64,000 nucleotides of DNA from Rhabdonatronobacter sediminivivens (GCF_013415485.1 NZ_JACBXS010000018.1:1-64000), one strand, 5' to 3'; counted from the stretch's first letter, positions 34,027-43,147 are shown. The notes: generated by a model not told the origin, from the sequence alone. A program made the numbers and translations.

Positions 34027-34428
34027 TCAGCCGCGCAGCCGGAAGCGGGGCAGATGCAGCCCGTCGTCCTCTTCGATCGTCAGCGCCACCGGGGCGCCGG
34101 TGGCAAACCCTTCGCCGGTGGCGGAATCGGTGATGTTGGTCAGCAGCCGCGGGCCTTCGTCCAGCGCGACGATAGCGACATTATAGGGGATGCGGTCCTG
34201 CAGATGCGGGGCATAGGCGCGGTGATAGACCACCCAGGACACGATCCTGCCGCCGCCCGAGGCGGCCTCCCACCGGGTCTGCGTTCCCAGACAGGCCGGG
34301 CAATGGCTGCGCGGGGGCAGCCAGGCATGGCCGCAGCCGTCACAGCGCTGGAAGCGCAGCGCGCCCTCGGCCAGCCCGTCCCAATAGGGGCGGTTGATGG
34401 CGGTGATCTCGGGGGTGGGGCGGGTCAT
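34027..34428 (-). CDS. DUF35 OB-fold protein with N-terminal zinc ribbon
   Basis: Encodes 133 residues. A rubredoxin-like zinc ribbon has four cysteines, CDGC and CPAC ten residues apart, near residues 29-46. An OB-fold domain follows (RIVSWVVYHRAYAP, IPYNVAIVALDEGPRLLTNI). DUF35 proteins pair with thiolase-like enzymes; in steroid side-chain degradation the ChsH2 DUF35 domain with Ltp2 forms a retro-aldolase. Its ATG overlaps the stop of the thiolase-like gene (ATGA), so the two chains are probably made in equal amounts and form a complex. Confidence 0.88.
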   Translation of the reverse strand: MTRPTPEITAINRPYWDGLAEGALRFQRCDGCGHAWLPPRSHCPACLGTQTRWEAASGGGRIVSWVVYHRAYAPHLQDRIPYNVAIVALDEGPRLLTNITDSATGEGFATGAPVALTIEEDDGLHLPRFRLRG

Positions 34429-35558
34429 TGCGGTTCTCCCAGGATCATGGTGGCATGGGTGTGCATGGTGCCGCCCTGGTTCGATACCAGCCCGAACCGG
34501 GGCGCGGGCAGTTGCAGCACGGCCTCGCCGCGCAACTGGCGCACGGCCTCGATGATGAGTTGCAGCCCCGGCGTGCCGGATTCCGACAGCAACCCCCCCG
34601 AGGTGTTCAGCGGCAACCAGCCGTCCAGGCCGATCCCCTCGGCCCGCGCCTTTGCCCCGGCCTGCCCGCGCGGGGCCAGGCCGTAATCTTCCAGCGTCTG
34701 CAGCACCGTCACGGTAAAGCAATCATAAAGCTGGGCAAAGGAGATGTCGCCCCGGTCGATCCCGGCCATGTCAAAAGCCATCTGCCCCGAGGCCTCGGCC
34801 CGGGTGCGCAGCAGGTCCGGGCGCAGATGCACCTCCCAGCTTTCCTGCGCCTGGCCCAGCCCCAGCACCGGCACCGCGCGGGCGGGGTTCCTTGCCCGCG
34901 CCGTGGCGCCGAGCACGATGGCCGCGCCGCCGTCGGACACAAGGCAGCAGTCATCGCGGCGCATGGGTTCGATCAGCAGCGGGCCGGAGAGGTACTCCTC
35001 CATGCTCAGCGGCAGGCGCAGATGGGCATGGGGGTTCGCGGCGCCGTGGGCGCGGGCCTGCACGGCGATGATGCCGAAATCCTCGGGCGGGGCGGCATGG
35101 GCCTCCTGATAGGCGCGGTGCAGCATCGCATAGCCCGCGGCCACCGAATACCAGCCCATCACGGAATCATCCCCGCGCGGGCGGTGCATGGCCGCGCGCG
35201 AGCCGGTGCGCGGCGTGTCGGCATAGAGGATCAGCGCGTTTTCGATCATCCCGGCCTCGATCGCCAGCGCGGCATAGGTGGCCAGCCCGGTGCAGGCGGC
35301 CCCGCCCTGATCCAGCGACAGGCCGATGGTGGGTTGCAGGCCCAGGGCCTCGGCCACCTTCTGCCCCCAGAGGATCGAGGGCGCGGAATTGGCCATCTTC
35401 ACCAGCACCGCGTCGATCTGGTCCTTTTCCAGCCCGGCATCGGCGATGGCGGCGGCGGCGGCCTCGGTCATCAGCGACAGGCGGTCGCGGTCCGGGTGCT
35501 TGCCCCAGGCCGTGTGCCCCACGCCGGTAATGGCGGTCTTGCCCCGTAGCGTTGTCAT
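34425..35558 (-). CDS. Thiolase-like protein (SCP-x/Ltp type), probable DUF35-dependent aldolase
   Basis: Encodes 377 residues of the thiolase superfamily. A cysteine, C89 in DQGGAACTGLATYAALAI, is near the expected nucleophile position. The histidine motifs of true thiolases are absent: NTSGGLLSESGTPG occupies the place of the NTHGG and GHP-type blocks, with S320 instead of His. Loss of these residues is a feature of non-thiolytic members such as Ltp2 aldolases. With its DUF35 partner it may cleave a 3-hydroxyacyl-CoA by retro-aldol reaction. Confidence 0.82.
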   Translation of the reverse strand: MTTLRGKTAITGVGHTAWGKHPDRDRLSLMTEAAAAAIADAGLEKDQIDAVLVKMANSAPSILWGQKVAEALGLQPTIGLSLDQGGAACTGLATYAALAIEAGMIENALILYADTPRTGSRAAMHRPRGDDSVMGWYSVAAGYAMLHRAYQEAHAAPPEDFGIIAVQARAHGAANPHAHLRLPLSMEEYLSGPLLIEPMRRDDCCLVSDGGAAIVLGATARARNPARAVPVLGLGQAQESWEVHLRPDLLRTRAEASGQMAFDMAGIDRGDISFAQLYDCFTVTVLQTLEDYGLAPRGQAGAKARAEGIGLDGWLPLNTSGGLLSESGTPGLQLIIEAVRQLRGEAVLQLPAPRFGLVSNQGGTMHTHATMILGEPQ

Positions 35559-36763
35559 ATCACCCCCTCCTGGCGCAGGGCCTCCAATGCGGCGCTGTCC
35601 AGTCCAATTTCTCCAAAGATGCGGGCATTGTCCCGCGCCAGCGGCGGGCTGGCCCTGTAATCCGCCTGCGCCGCACCCCCCATCCGCAGCGGCGAGCGCG
35701 GCAGGCTGATCGGGCCGAAATCCGGGTGATCGACCCGCTGCAGGAAGCCGCGTTCGTGCAGGGCGTCATCGGCCATCACCTCGGGCAGGGGGCGCACGGG
35801 GGCCGAAGGCACCTTGGCGGCGCGCAGGCGCGCGGCCAGGTCCTCGGTCCCGTGGCGGCCGGTGAATTCGGCGATCAGCCCGTCCACCATGGCCATATGC
35901 GCCACGCGGTCGCGGTTGTGGCGGGTGCGCGGGTCCTCGACCAGATCGGCCCGGTCCATGCAGCGCGCCAGCGCCGCCCAGTGCCGGTCACTGTTGCAGA
36001 TGATCGCCACATGCCCGTCACGCGTGGCATAGACGCTATAGGGGCACAGGCTGAGGCCGCCGTGATTGTTGCCCGTGCGCAGCGGGATTTCGCCGCGGCG
36101 CGCCCCGAACAGCATCCCCATGTTCGAGGCCATCATCATATAGACCGATTCCATCATGGAAATATCGATCCGGGCGCCGCGCCCGCTGCGGGTGCGGTCA
36201 TAAAGCGCGGTCAGGATGGCGCCGTAAAGGTGGATGCCGGCGCCGAAATCGCAGACGGCGGCGCCGGTCTTCAGGGGCGGGCCATCGGGGGTGCCGGTCA
36301 CGCTCATCAGCCCGGACATGGCCTGCACGGTGATATCCATGGCCATCATGTCGCGGTAGGGGCCGTCCTGGCCATAGCCGGAACTGCTGGCCAGGATCAG
36401 CCCCGGATTGCGCGCCGAGAGCGCCTCCCAGCCGATGCCCAGCCGGTCCATGGTGCCGGGCGCGAAGTTTTCGGCCACCACATCGGCGGTTTCCGCCAGT
36501 TGCAGGAAGATATCGCGCCCCTTGTCGGTCTTCAGATTGAGCGAGACCGACTCCTTGCAGGCATTGAGCATGGCAAAGGGCATGCCTGCGCCCGATGACG
36601 CATCACGCCGGCGCAGGTATTCGCCGTCCTGCGGTTCGATCTTGATGACCTCGGCCCCGGCCATGGCCATCAGGAAGGTGGCATAGGGGCCGTTGTAGAT
36701 CTGGGTCAGATCCAGCACGCGGATCCCGTCAAGGGGAAGGGGCAAGGTCTGCGGCATGGTCAT
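35555..36763 (-). CDS. Family III CoA-transferase (CaiB/BaiF)
   Basis: Encodes 402 residues, the normal length. The N-terminal block GIRVLDLTQIYNGPYATFLM, then AGAEVIKIEPQDGEYLRR and CKESVSLNLKTDKGRDIFLQ are typical. The catalytic aspartate lies in the region VVAENFAPGTMDRLGIGWEAL to MAMDITVQAMSG. Such enzymes swap CoA between acids, which would activate the substrate of this operon. The start overlaps the upstream crotonase stop by four bases and the stop overlaps the thiolase-like start. Confidence 0.9.
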   Translation of the reverse strand: MTMPQTLPLPLDGIRVLDLTQIYNGPYATFLMAMAGAEVIKIEPQDGEYLRRRDASSGAGMPFAMLNACKESVSLNLKTDKGRDIFLQLAETADVVAENFAPGTMDRLGIGWEALSARNPGLILASSSGYGQDGPYRDMMAMDITVQAMSGLMSVTGTPDGPPLKTGAAVCDFGAGIHLYGAILTALYDRTRSGRGARIDISMMESVYMMMASNMGMLFGARRGEIPLRTGNNHGGLSLCPYSVYATRDGHVAIICNSDRHWAALARCMDRADLVEDPRTRHNRDRVAHMAMVDGLIAEFTGRHGTEDLAARLRAAKVPSAPVRPLPEVMADDALHERGFLQRVDHPDFGPISLPRSPLRMGGAAQADYRASPPLARDNARIFGEIGLDSAALEALRQEGVI

Positions 36764-37533
36764 TCGCCCCGGAACTCCGGCTTGCGCTTGGCGGCAAAGG
36801 CCTCGCGTGCGGTGGCGGCATCGGCGGAATGGGACAGGATGCGGTTGGTGAACTGCTCCATCCGCAGGCCTTCGGCCAGGCTCATGTCCATGGAGCGGAT
36901 GGCCAGCTCCTTGGCGGCCTGGGTGGCCAGCGGCGCGTTGGCGGCGACCCGCGCGGCCATGTCCTGCGCGGCCTCCATCAGCCCCTCACGCGGGACCACG
37001 CGGTTGATGAAGCCCCAGCGCAGGGCGGTTTCGGCATCCATCATGTCCCCCAGCAGCAGCATTTCCATGGCCACCGCATAGGGAAGCTGGCGCATGATCC
37101 GCTGGGTGCCGCCATTGGCGGCGATGATCCCGCGCTTGACCTCGGCCAGGCCAAAGCGGGCTTCGGGGACGGCCGCGCGCAGGTCGCTGGCCAGCATCAG
37201 GGTGGTCCCGCCGCCCACGCAGACGCCGTTGATGGCCGCGATCACGGGTTTCCAGACCTCCAGCCCGCGGTTGAGCAACTGGTCCTTCTGGGTCAGCCAC
37301 ATGTCGGACAGGGGCTGCTTGCGGCCGATCCAGCTTTTCAGATCGGCGCCCGCGCAGAATGCCTTGTCACCGGCGCCGGTGATGATGGCCACGCGGATTT
37401 CAGGGTTGTCGCGCACCTCGGTCCAGGCTTTCGACAGGCCCTCATAATGCTCGGCATCCAGGGCGTTGCGCTTTTCGGGGCGGTTGATGGTGATGGTGGC
37501 AACACCTTCGTGCAGGTCCAGATCGATCGACAT
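36760..37533 (-). CDS. Enoyl-CoA hydratase
   Basis: Encodes 257 residues. Both catalytic glutamates of true hydratases are in place: FGLAEVKRGI for the first and YAVAMEMLLL for the second. The oxyanion block is NGVCVGGGTTLMLASDLR. It would add water to the 2-enoyl-CoA made by the dehydrogenase encoded just upstream. It starts 1 bp after that gene and overlaps the CoA-transferase start by four bases. Confidence 0.92.
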   Translation of the reverse strand: MSIDLDLHEGVATITINRPEKRNALDAEHYEGLSKAWTEVRDNPEIRVAIITGAGDKAFCAGADLKSWIGRKQPLSDMWLTQKDQLLNRGLEVWKPVIAAINGVCVGGGTTLMLASDLRAAVPEARFGLAEVKRGIIAANGGTQRIMRQLPYAVAMEMLLLGDMMDAETALRWGFINRVVPREGLMEAAQDMAARVAANAPLATQAAKELAIRSMDMSLAEGLRMEQFTNRILSHSADAATAREAFAAKRKPEFRGE

Positions 37534-37534
37534 G

Positions 37535-38713
37535 TCAGCTCCTCAGCAATTCGCGGGCCAGCACCATGCGGTGCACCTCGCTTGGTCCTTCGCCGATGCG
37601 CTTGATCCGCAACTCGCGGTACCAGCGCTCCAGCGGCATTTCGCGCGCCACCCCCATCCCGCCCAGGATCTGGATGCAGCGATCCACCACCCGCCCGGCG
37701 GTTTCCGTGGCCACCACCTTGGCGATCGAGGCCTCGGTCTTGATGTCGCGGCCCAGATCGCCGCTCCAGGCGGCCTGATACGTCAGCAGGCGGGCGGCGC
37801 GCAGTTCGATCTCGCTGTCGGCGATCATCCATTGCACGGCCTGCTTGTCGGCCAGCAGCGATTTGTGGACATGGCGCTGGCGGGCGTGGTCGATGGCGAT
37901 CTGCAGCGCGGCCTGGGCAATGCCGATGACCGCTGCGGAATAGGGCACGCGGGCATGAACCAGCCATTTCTGGCAGATGGCAAAGCCCTTGCCGTCCTCG
38001 CCCAGCATGTTTTCGGCCGGGACGCGCACATCGTCGAAATGCACCTCATAGGGCGCGTAGGAGCGGATCACCCCGATTTCGCGGCAGGTGATGCCGGGTG
38101 TGTCACGGTCCACGATGAAGGCGGTGATGCCCGCATCGGTGCGCGCAAAGACGATGCCCCAGTCGGCCTTGTCGGCGGCGGTGATCCACAGCTTGGTGCC
38201 GGTGATGACATACGCATCGCCCTCGCGCCGGGCGCGGGTTTCGATCTTGCGCGCGGGGTCAGAGCCGCCCGCGGCCTCGGATATGGCGACGAAATTCTTC
38301 TTGCCGCCCTCGATCCCGGCCACGCCGTATGTCTGGCGCTGCTGCGGCGTGCCCAGCCAGATCACCGAGGGCGGGTCGATGCCAAAGGCCCCGCAGGCGG
38401 GCACATAGGCGCCCATGCGGCATTTGGCGGCTTCCTCGGCCACCACCACCTGCCCCAGAAGCCCCAGCCCGCCGCCGCCGTATTCCGCCGGAGAGGCCAG
38501 GCACCACAGCCCCGCGGCGCGGGCCTTCGCGCGCAGGGCCTGCAGGTCGGCGCTTGGTAGGGCCCATGCGTCATGGGGCTGGCGTTCCTCGATCGGCTGG
38601 ACCTCCTCGCGCATGAAGCGGCGGATGGTGTCGCGCAGCATGACGAACTGTTCCGGCATCTCCCAGGCGCCGCTGTCGGCGGGGTCTGCGATCTGTGCGG
38701 TGCTGTTCGACAT
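37535..38713 (-). CDS. Acyl-CoA dehydrogenase
   Basis: Encodes 392 residues. The flavin-binding block is FVAISEAAGGSDPARKIETR, and the C-terminal helices contain QILGGMGVAREMPLERWYRE and the catalytic-glutamate motif IGEGPSEVHRM. Length and motifs are normal for an ACAD. It is the first gene of the minus-strand operon running to the DUF35 gene and is divergent from the IclR gene, which probably controls it. Confidence 0.93.
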   Translation of the reverse strand: MSNSTAQIADPADSGAWEMPEQFVMLRDTIRRFMREEVQPIEERQPHDAWALPSADLQALRAKARAAGLWCLASPAEYGGGGLGLLGQVVVAEEAAKCRMGAYVPACGAFGIDPPSVIWLGTPQQRQTYGVAGIEGGKKNFVAISEAAGGSDPARKIETRARREGDAYVITGTKLWITAADKADWGIVFARTDAGITAFIVDRDTPGITCREIGVIRSYAPYEVHFDDVRVPAENMLGEDGKGFAICQKWLVHARVPYSAAVIGIAQAALQIAIDHARQRHVHKSLLADKQAVQWMIADSEIELRAARLLTYQAAWSGDLGRDIKTEASIAKVVATETAGRVVDRCIQILGGMGVAREMPLERWYRELRIKRIGEGPSEVHRMVLARELLRS

Positions 38714-38828
38714 GTCAGCCTCCTTCGATTACGACAGCACAGCGAGGGTTTCGTCCCGCTTGTGTCCTTATTTGAACTTTCATCTCGAATAGCGCATCAT
38801 TGCCGCGATATTCGGAGGAATTTGCACC

Positions 38829-39614
38829 ATGAGCCAGACATTGACCAAGGGGCTGCGCGTGATCGAGGCGCTGGCCCACAGCAACCAGCCGCGCGGGATC
38901 ACGGAACTTTCGCGGATGCTGGACATGAACCAGAGCGCGGTGCAGCGGCTGGTGAACACGCTGGTGGACCAGGGCTATGCACGGCAGGCCGAAGGGACGC
39001 GCAAGTATCGGCTGACCCAGACCCTGTGGGAACTGGGCCAGCGCTCGGTCGAGGATAACGCCCTGCGCCGCCTGCTGCGTCCGACCCTGCGGCTGGGCGC
39101 GCATGTCACCGGCATGACCTGCTTCTTTGCGATCGAGAGCTTTCCCTTCGTGGTCTATTTCGACCGGGTCGAAGGGCCGCGCGGGCGCCCGCATTCGGCC
39201 GAACCGGGCCGCAAGGTGCCGATCACGGCCACGGCCTCGGGGCGGGCGATCTTTCCCTACCTGCCCGCCGAGCGCCGCGCGCTGCTGGCGCACCCGGCCA
39301 CCGACCGCACCGGCTTTGTCCATTTTCCGGGGCTGGAGCGGCAGATCATCGACCAGATCACCCGCCAGGTGCGCCGGGACCGCTATGCGTTCTCGGCCAG
39401 CGGGATGCGCAAGGGCATGAATTCGGTGGCCGCGCCGGTCTGGTCCAAGGGGCCCGAGCCGGTGGGCGCGATTGTCCTGACCTCCAGCGAGGCCGAATTG
39501 CGCGCCGGGGATTTCCCCGAATATGGCGCGCGGGTGCTGGAACTGGCCGAGGAAGCCACCATCAGCCTTGGCGGTGCCGCCTTTCGCAACACCGCCGAGC
39601 TGGGGCCGCTCTAG
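38829..39614 (+). CDS. IclR-family transcriptional regulator
   Basis: Encodes 261 residues. A winged HTH (LRVIEALAHSNQPRGITELS, MLDMNQSAVQRLVNTLVDQG) is followed by the IclR effector domain (TCFFAIESFPFVVYFDRVEG, GRKVPITATASGRAIFPYLP). GGAGGAATTTGCACC before the ATG is a good ribosome site. The 115-bp spacer to the divergent acyl-CoA dehydrogenase gene is AT-rich near 38768-38795 and should hold the operator. It likely responds to an acid or acyl-CoA of the aldolytic pathway. Confidence 0.92.
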   Translation: MSQTLTKGLRVIEALAHSNQPRGITELSRMLDMNQSAVQRLVNTLVDQGYARQAEGTRKYRLTQTLWELGQRSVEDNALRRLLRPTLRLGAHVTGMTCFFAIESFPFVVYFDRVEGPRGRPHSAEPGRKVPITATASGRAIFPYLPAERRALLAHPATDRTGFVHFPGLERQIIDQITRQVRRDRYAFSASGMRKGMNSVAAPVWSKGPEPVGAIVLTSSEAELRAGDFPEYGARVLELAEEATISLGGAAFRNTAELGPL

Positions 39615-39660
39615 CCCGCTGCCCCGCGGGCAGGATATGGCGGGCGCGGAGGTCACCGAC

Positions 39661-40383
39661 CTACCATTTCGGCAGATCGGCGACATGCACCCCGGCCTTC
39701 ACGGCCTCGATCCGCTTGGCCTCCAGCGCGAACTGGGCTTCGGCGCGGCTGACGACCGCGTCGGCGAATTCGGGGGGCAGGATGCACACGCCGGTGTCAT
39801 CGGCGATGATCAGATCGCCGGGGCGGACATGCTGGCCGTGCAGGGAGACGGGGCCGTTGATTTCCACCGTGTCCAGCCGCCATTTGCCGGTTATGGGGCT
39901 GATCTCGCTGGACCAGATGGGGAAGCCATCGGCGCGGGAATGGGCCACATCGCGGATGCCGCCCTGGATCACGGCCCCGGCCACGCCATGGCGCTGCGCG
40001 ATCAGCGCCGAGATCCCGCCCATGTTGGACAGCCCCGGCACGCCTTCGATCACCACCACATCGCCGGGGGTGGCCAGGTTATGGGCCTCCATCTCGGCCA
40101 TGCCGTTGCGCTTGGCCTTCGCGCGTTCGGGCACGGTGTCCAGCCGCGGCGAGATGACATTGCGCACGGTCAGCGCCGGGCCGACGATCCCCGCCCCGGC
40201 GATGGTCGGCCGATAGTGGGACCCCGCCAGCCGTCCGCCGATGCCCAGATCATCCATCGCATCGGAAATCAGGCTTGTGTCGCAGCCCAAGGCCTTGATG
40301 CGGTCGATGATCCCCTCGGGTGGGCGGGGGGTTTCCATCATGCGGATGCGGTCGGCGTCGATCTTGCCGGTCAGTCGTTTCAT
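39661..40383 (-). CDS. RraA / HMG-aldolase family protein
   Basis: Encodes 240 residues. The family core is seen as SLISDAMDDLGIGGRL, VGPALTVRN, GDVVVIEGV and the metal-site block AVIQGGIRDVAHSRADGFPI, with IIADDTGVCILPPE near the end. Members include 4-carboxy-4-hydroxy-2-oxoadipate and 4-hydroxy-4-methyl-2-oxoglutarate aldolases and oxaloacetate decarboxylases; the RNase E inhibitor RraA shares the fold. The setting, downstream of tctC and a ThDP enzyme, favours an aldolase or decarboxylase of a carboxylic acid. AGGA seven bases upstream supports the start. Confidence 0.82.
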   Translation of the reverse strand: MKRLTGKIDADRIRMMETPRPPEGIIDRIKALGCDTSLISDAMDDLGIGGRLAGSHYRPTIAGAGIVGPALTVRNVISPRLDTVPERAKAKRNGMAEMEAHNLATPGDVVVIEGVPGLSNMGGISALIAQRHGVAGAVIQGGIRDVAHSRADGFPIWSSEISPITGKWRLDTVEINGPVSLHGQHVRPGDLIIADDTGVCILPPEFADAVVSRAEAQFALEAKRIEAVKAGVHVADLPKW

Positions 40384-40407
40384 GCTGTGTTCCTGTGCGC
40401 TTGCAGC

Positions 40408-40433
40408 GCCGGGGCGGCGGGTGCCGCCCCGGC
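40408..40433 (-). terminator. Hairpin between tctC and the RraA-like gene
   Basis: A perfect 11-bp stem (40408-40418 with 40423-40433) with a 4-nt loop and no T tract. It could attenuate read-through into the RraA-like gene or protect the tctC message. Confidence 0.5.
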
Positions 40434-40454
40434 TGATGCGATCCCCGGACCGGC

Positions 40455-41414
40455 TCAGTCGGCCGAGATGCCGCGCTCGGCGGCCAGCACGGTCCACTGC
40501 TCGATCTCGGCCTCGATCATGGCCTGGAATTCGGCCGCCGACATGGTGCCCACATCGGAATCGAGGTTCTCCAGATAGGCCATCCCGGCGTCAGAGGTCA
40601 TCACGGCGGTGATATCGGCGTTGAGCTTCTCGACGATCTCATCCGGGGTGCCGCCCGGTGCAAAGACCCCCAGCCAGAAGCCGGAGCTGGCCCCTTCGAT
40701 GCCCAGCTCCTCGGTCGAGGGCGCATCGGGCAGGGCGCGGGCACGATCTGCCCCCAGCACGCCAAGCGCCTTGATCTGACCGGCCTGCACATTGCCCAGA
40801 ACCGCCGTCATCGAGCCGACATAGATATCGGCGCGCCCGCCGATCAGGTCCACCATGGCATCGCTGCCGCCGCTGTAATGGACGGCGGTCGCATCCATGC
40901 CGGTGGCCGCGGCCAGCAACTCGCCCGCGAAATGCGTGGAGCTGCCCAGCCCGGCGGTGGCCATGAAGATGTCACGCTCGGCGGCCTCGTTCTCCAGGAA
41001 CTGATCCAGCGTTTCCGACTGGATGCTGGACCCCGCCGTGACCACGAACTGCGCCGAGGACGGCATGGCCACCGCGCGCAGGTCATTGACCGGATCATAG
41101 GGCAGGTCATGATGGACCGCGGGCGCCGTGGTATAGGCCGAGGTGGTCAGCAGGATGGTGTAGCCGTCAGGGTCCATGGTCGCCACATGGGCGGTGCCGA
41201 TGGTGGACCCGGCGCCGGGGCGGTTTTCCACCACCACATTGACGCCCCATTTCTCCTGCAGCTCTCCGGCGATGAAGCGGGCGGCCGGATCGGTGGACCC
41301 CGCCGGGCTGTAGGGCACGACGATGGTCACCGTCTGTGTGGGATAGTCTTGGGCCAGGCCCGGGCCTGCGGCCATCAGCGTGGCAATGGCGGTGGTGGCA
41401 AGGATGCGTTTCAT
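40455..41414 (-). CDS. tctC: TTT transporter periplasmic binding protein TctC (second)
   Basis: Encodes 319 residues. A signal peptide (MKRILATTAIATLMAAGPGL, cleavage after AQ) is followed by VTIVVPYSPAGSTDPAARFI and VVVENRPGAGSTIGTAHVAT, the Bug-family ligand loops. GLGSSTHFAGELLAAATG matches the first TctC. GGGAGG upstream gives a strong ribosome site. It lies in an operon with a ThDP enzyme and an RraA-like protein, not with tctBA, so it may use the TctAB encoded at 31968-33931. Confidence 0.92.
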   Translation of the reverse strand: MKRILATTAIATLMAAGPGLAQDYPTQTVTIVVPYSPAGSTDPAARFIAGELQEKWGVNVVVENRPGAGSTIGTAHVATMDPDGYTILLTTSAYTTAPAVHHDLPYDPVNDLRAVAMPSSAQFVVTAGSSIQSETLDQFLENEAAERDIFMATAGLGSSTHFAGELLAAATGMDATAVHYSGGSDAMVDLIGGRADIYVGSMTAVLGNVQAGQIKALGVLGADRARALPDAPSTEELGIEGASSGFWLGVFAPGGTPDEIVEKLNADITAVMTSDAGMAYLENLDSDVGTMSAAEFQAMIEAEIEQWTVLAAERGISAD

Positions 41415-41491
41415 CTGGTCTTTCCTCCCTTGATTGCAGTTTCTGGATGCTGGCGGCCTCCTCCTGGCCGCGCAGCGGTCCGCCCCCCTCC

Positions 41492-43147
41492 TCAGGGGGC
41501 GCGGCTGGTCTGGCGCCGCATGGTTGGCGCCATGATCCGGTCAGAGACGCGGATATCCCAGAGCGCGGGCCCGTCGCCGTCATCAAAGGCGCGGGCCAGC
41601 GCCGGGATCTGCGCGAGGTCGGTGACGACATGCCCCTCCAGCCCGAAGCCGCGGGCGATTGCGGCCAGATCGCCAAAGCCGAAGATCGCGCCGTGATCCG
41701 GCACCCCGTCGGCGCGCAGCTTGTGAATTTCAGAGCCGAAGGCGCCGTCATTGAAGATGCAGACCAGGATCTTCATGCGGTAGCGCATGATGGTCTCCAG
41801 CTCCTGCACATGCATGAGGAACCCGCCATCGCCTTCGGTCAGCATCACGGGGCGGTCCGGGTCGGCGGCCCATTGGCCGATGGCATAGGACAGCCCGTTG
41901 CCGATGGCGCCAAACTCGCGGATGGTCAGGAACTGATGCGGGCCGCGGCCGTGGATATGGGTGGCGAAATAGGAGCAATGCCCGGCCGCGCCCACATGCG
42001 CCCATGTCGGCGGGGTGTGCTGCGACAGGGCGACGGCCACGGCGCGCGGGTCCAGCAGGGAGCTGTCGCCATCCGGGCGCGGGTGGGTGTCGGCGGGTTC
42101 AGAGCGCACTCGGCCACCGTAATCCGCCACATCCCAGTCACCGGTCCGCTGTGCGCCCAGCCCGTCAGTGATGGCCGTCAGCGCCAGGGCGGCATCCGCC
42201 ACAACATGCTGGCGCGCGGGGACCTGTCCGTGGCGGATCACCGGCGGGTCGTCATCGATCTGGATCACCTGATCGGGGGTGAAGAGCGTGTTCAGATCGC
42301 TGGTGTGGCGGGTCAGGCTGGTGCCCACGGCCACCACCAGATCGGCCCGGGCGAAGGCCTCACGCGTGACTTCATGGGCAAAGCCCCCGGCCACGCCGAT
42401 GTAGCGCGGCTGGTCATGGAACAGGCCACGCATGGGCAGCGTCTCGCTCAGCGCGCCATCGCAGAGATCGGCCAGCCGGATGCAGGCGGCGCGGGCGGCC
42501 TCGGCGCCCGCGCCCCGTCCGCCCAGCACCAGCACACGCCGGGCGGCGGCGATGCGCGCGACGGCGGCGGCCACCTGATCCGGGTGGGGATAGCGCGGGC
42601 CGATGTCCGGCATCACGGCGCGTGAGGGGGTATAGCTGCCCTCGGGCGCGGTCTGTTTCTGCAGGTCCAGCGGCATGCCCAGCACCACCGGCAGGCGGCG
42701 GCTGCGGGCCAGCAGGAAGGCCTCCTGCACGTGATGATCGGTCAGCTTGGCACTGCGGGCGGCGACATAGAGCGCGCCCGTGGCCGTGACCAGCGGCGCC
42801 TGGTCGATGCGCTGGTTGTACCAGGGCGCGTTGATCGGGTCTTCGCCGGCAAAGACCACCAGCGGGATGCGCGCCTGCGCCGCCGTGGCCAGCGCCGTCA
42901 TGATCTGGGTCAGCCCCGGCCCACAGGTGACCGAGGCCACGCCGACCTGATCCGTGGCGCGGGCCCAGGCGGTGGCCATGGCGCAGGCCGCGTGTTCATG
43001 GCGGACATGAATGCTGCGCACGCCGGGCAGGGCGGCCAGGGCGGCTTCCCAATGCATGTTGCCATCGCCGGTGAGCGAAAACAGCGTGCGCACCCCTTCG
43101 GCATGAAAAGCCGCGGCGACGGTTTCGTAGATCAGCTTGCCCGTCAT
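41492..43147 (-). CDS. Thiamine-diphosphate-dependent enzyme (acetolactate synthase-like)
   Basis: Encodes 551 residues with the PYR, central and PP domains in the usual order. The ThDP-activating glutamate is in VRHEHAACAMATAWAR near residue 50. The metal-ThDP motif starts at GDGGFLMHVQELETIM near residue 442 and ends in CIFNDGAFGSE. The FAD-binding features of true acetolactate synthase are not obvious, so a decarboxylase or 2-oxoacid lyase is as likely. GGAGGAG precedes the ATG. It is first in an operon with tctC and the RraA-like gene. Confidence 0.85.
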   Translation of the reverse strand: MTGKLIYETVAAAFHAEGVRTLFSLTGDGNMHWEAALAALPGVRSIHVRHEHAACAMATAWARATDQVGVASVTCGPGLTQIMTALATAAQARIPLVVFAGEDPINAPWYNQRIDQAPLVTATGALYVAARSAKLTDHHVQEAFLLARSRRLPVVLGMPLDLQKQTAPEGSYTPSRAVMPDIGPRYPHPDQVAAAVARIAAARRVLVLGGRGAGAEAARAACIRLADLCDGALSETLPMRGLFHDQPRYIGVAGGFAHEVTREAFARADLVVAVGTSLTRHTSDLNTLFTPDQVIQIDDDPPVIRHGQVPARQHVVADAALALTAITDGLGAQRTGDWDVADYGGRVRSEPADTHPRPDGDSSLLDPRAVAVALSQHTPPTWAHVGAAGHCSYFATHIHGRGPHQFLTIREFGAIGNGLSYAIGQWAADPDRPVMLTEGDGGFLMHVQELETIMRYRMKILVCIFNDGAFGSEIHKLRADGVPDHGAIFGFGDLAAIARGFGLEGHVVTDLAQIPALARAFDDGDGPALWDIRVSDRIMAPTMRRQTSRAP

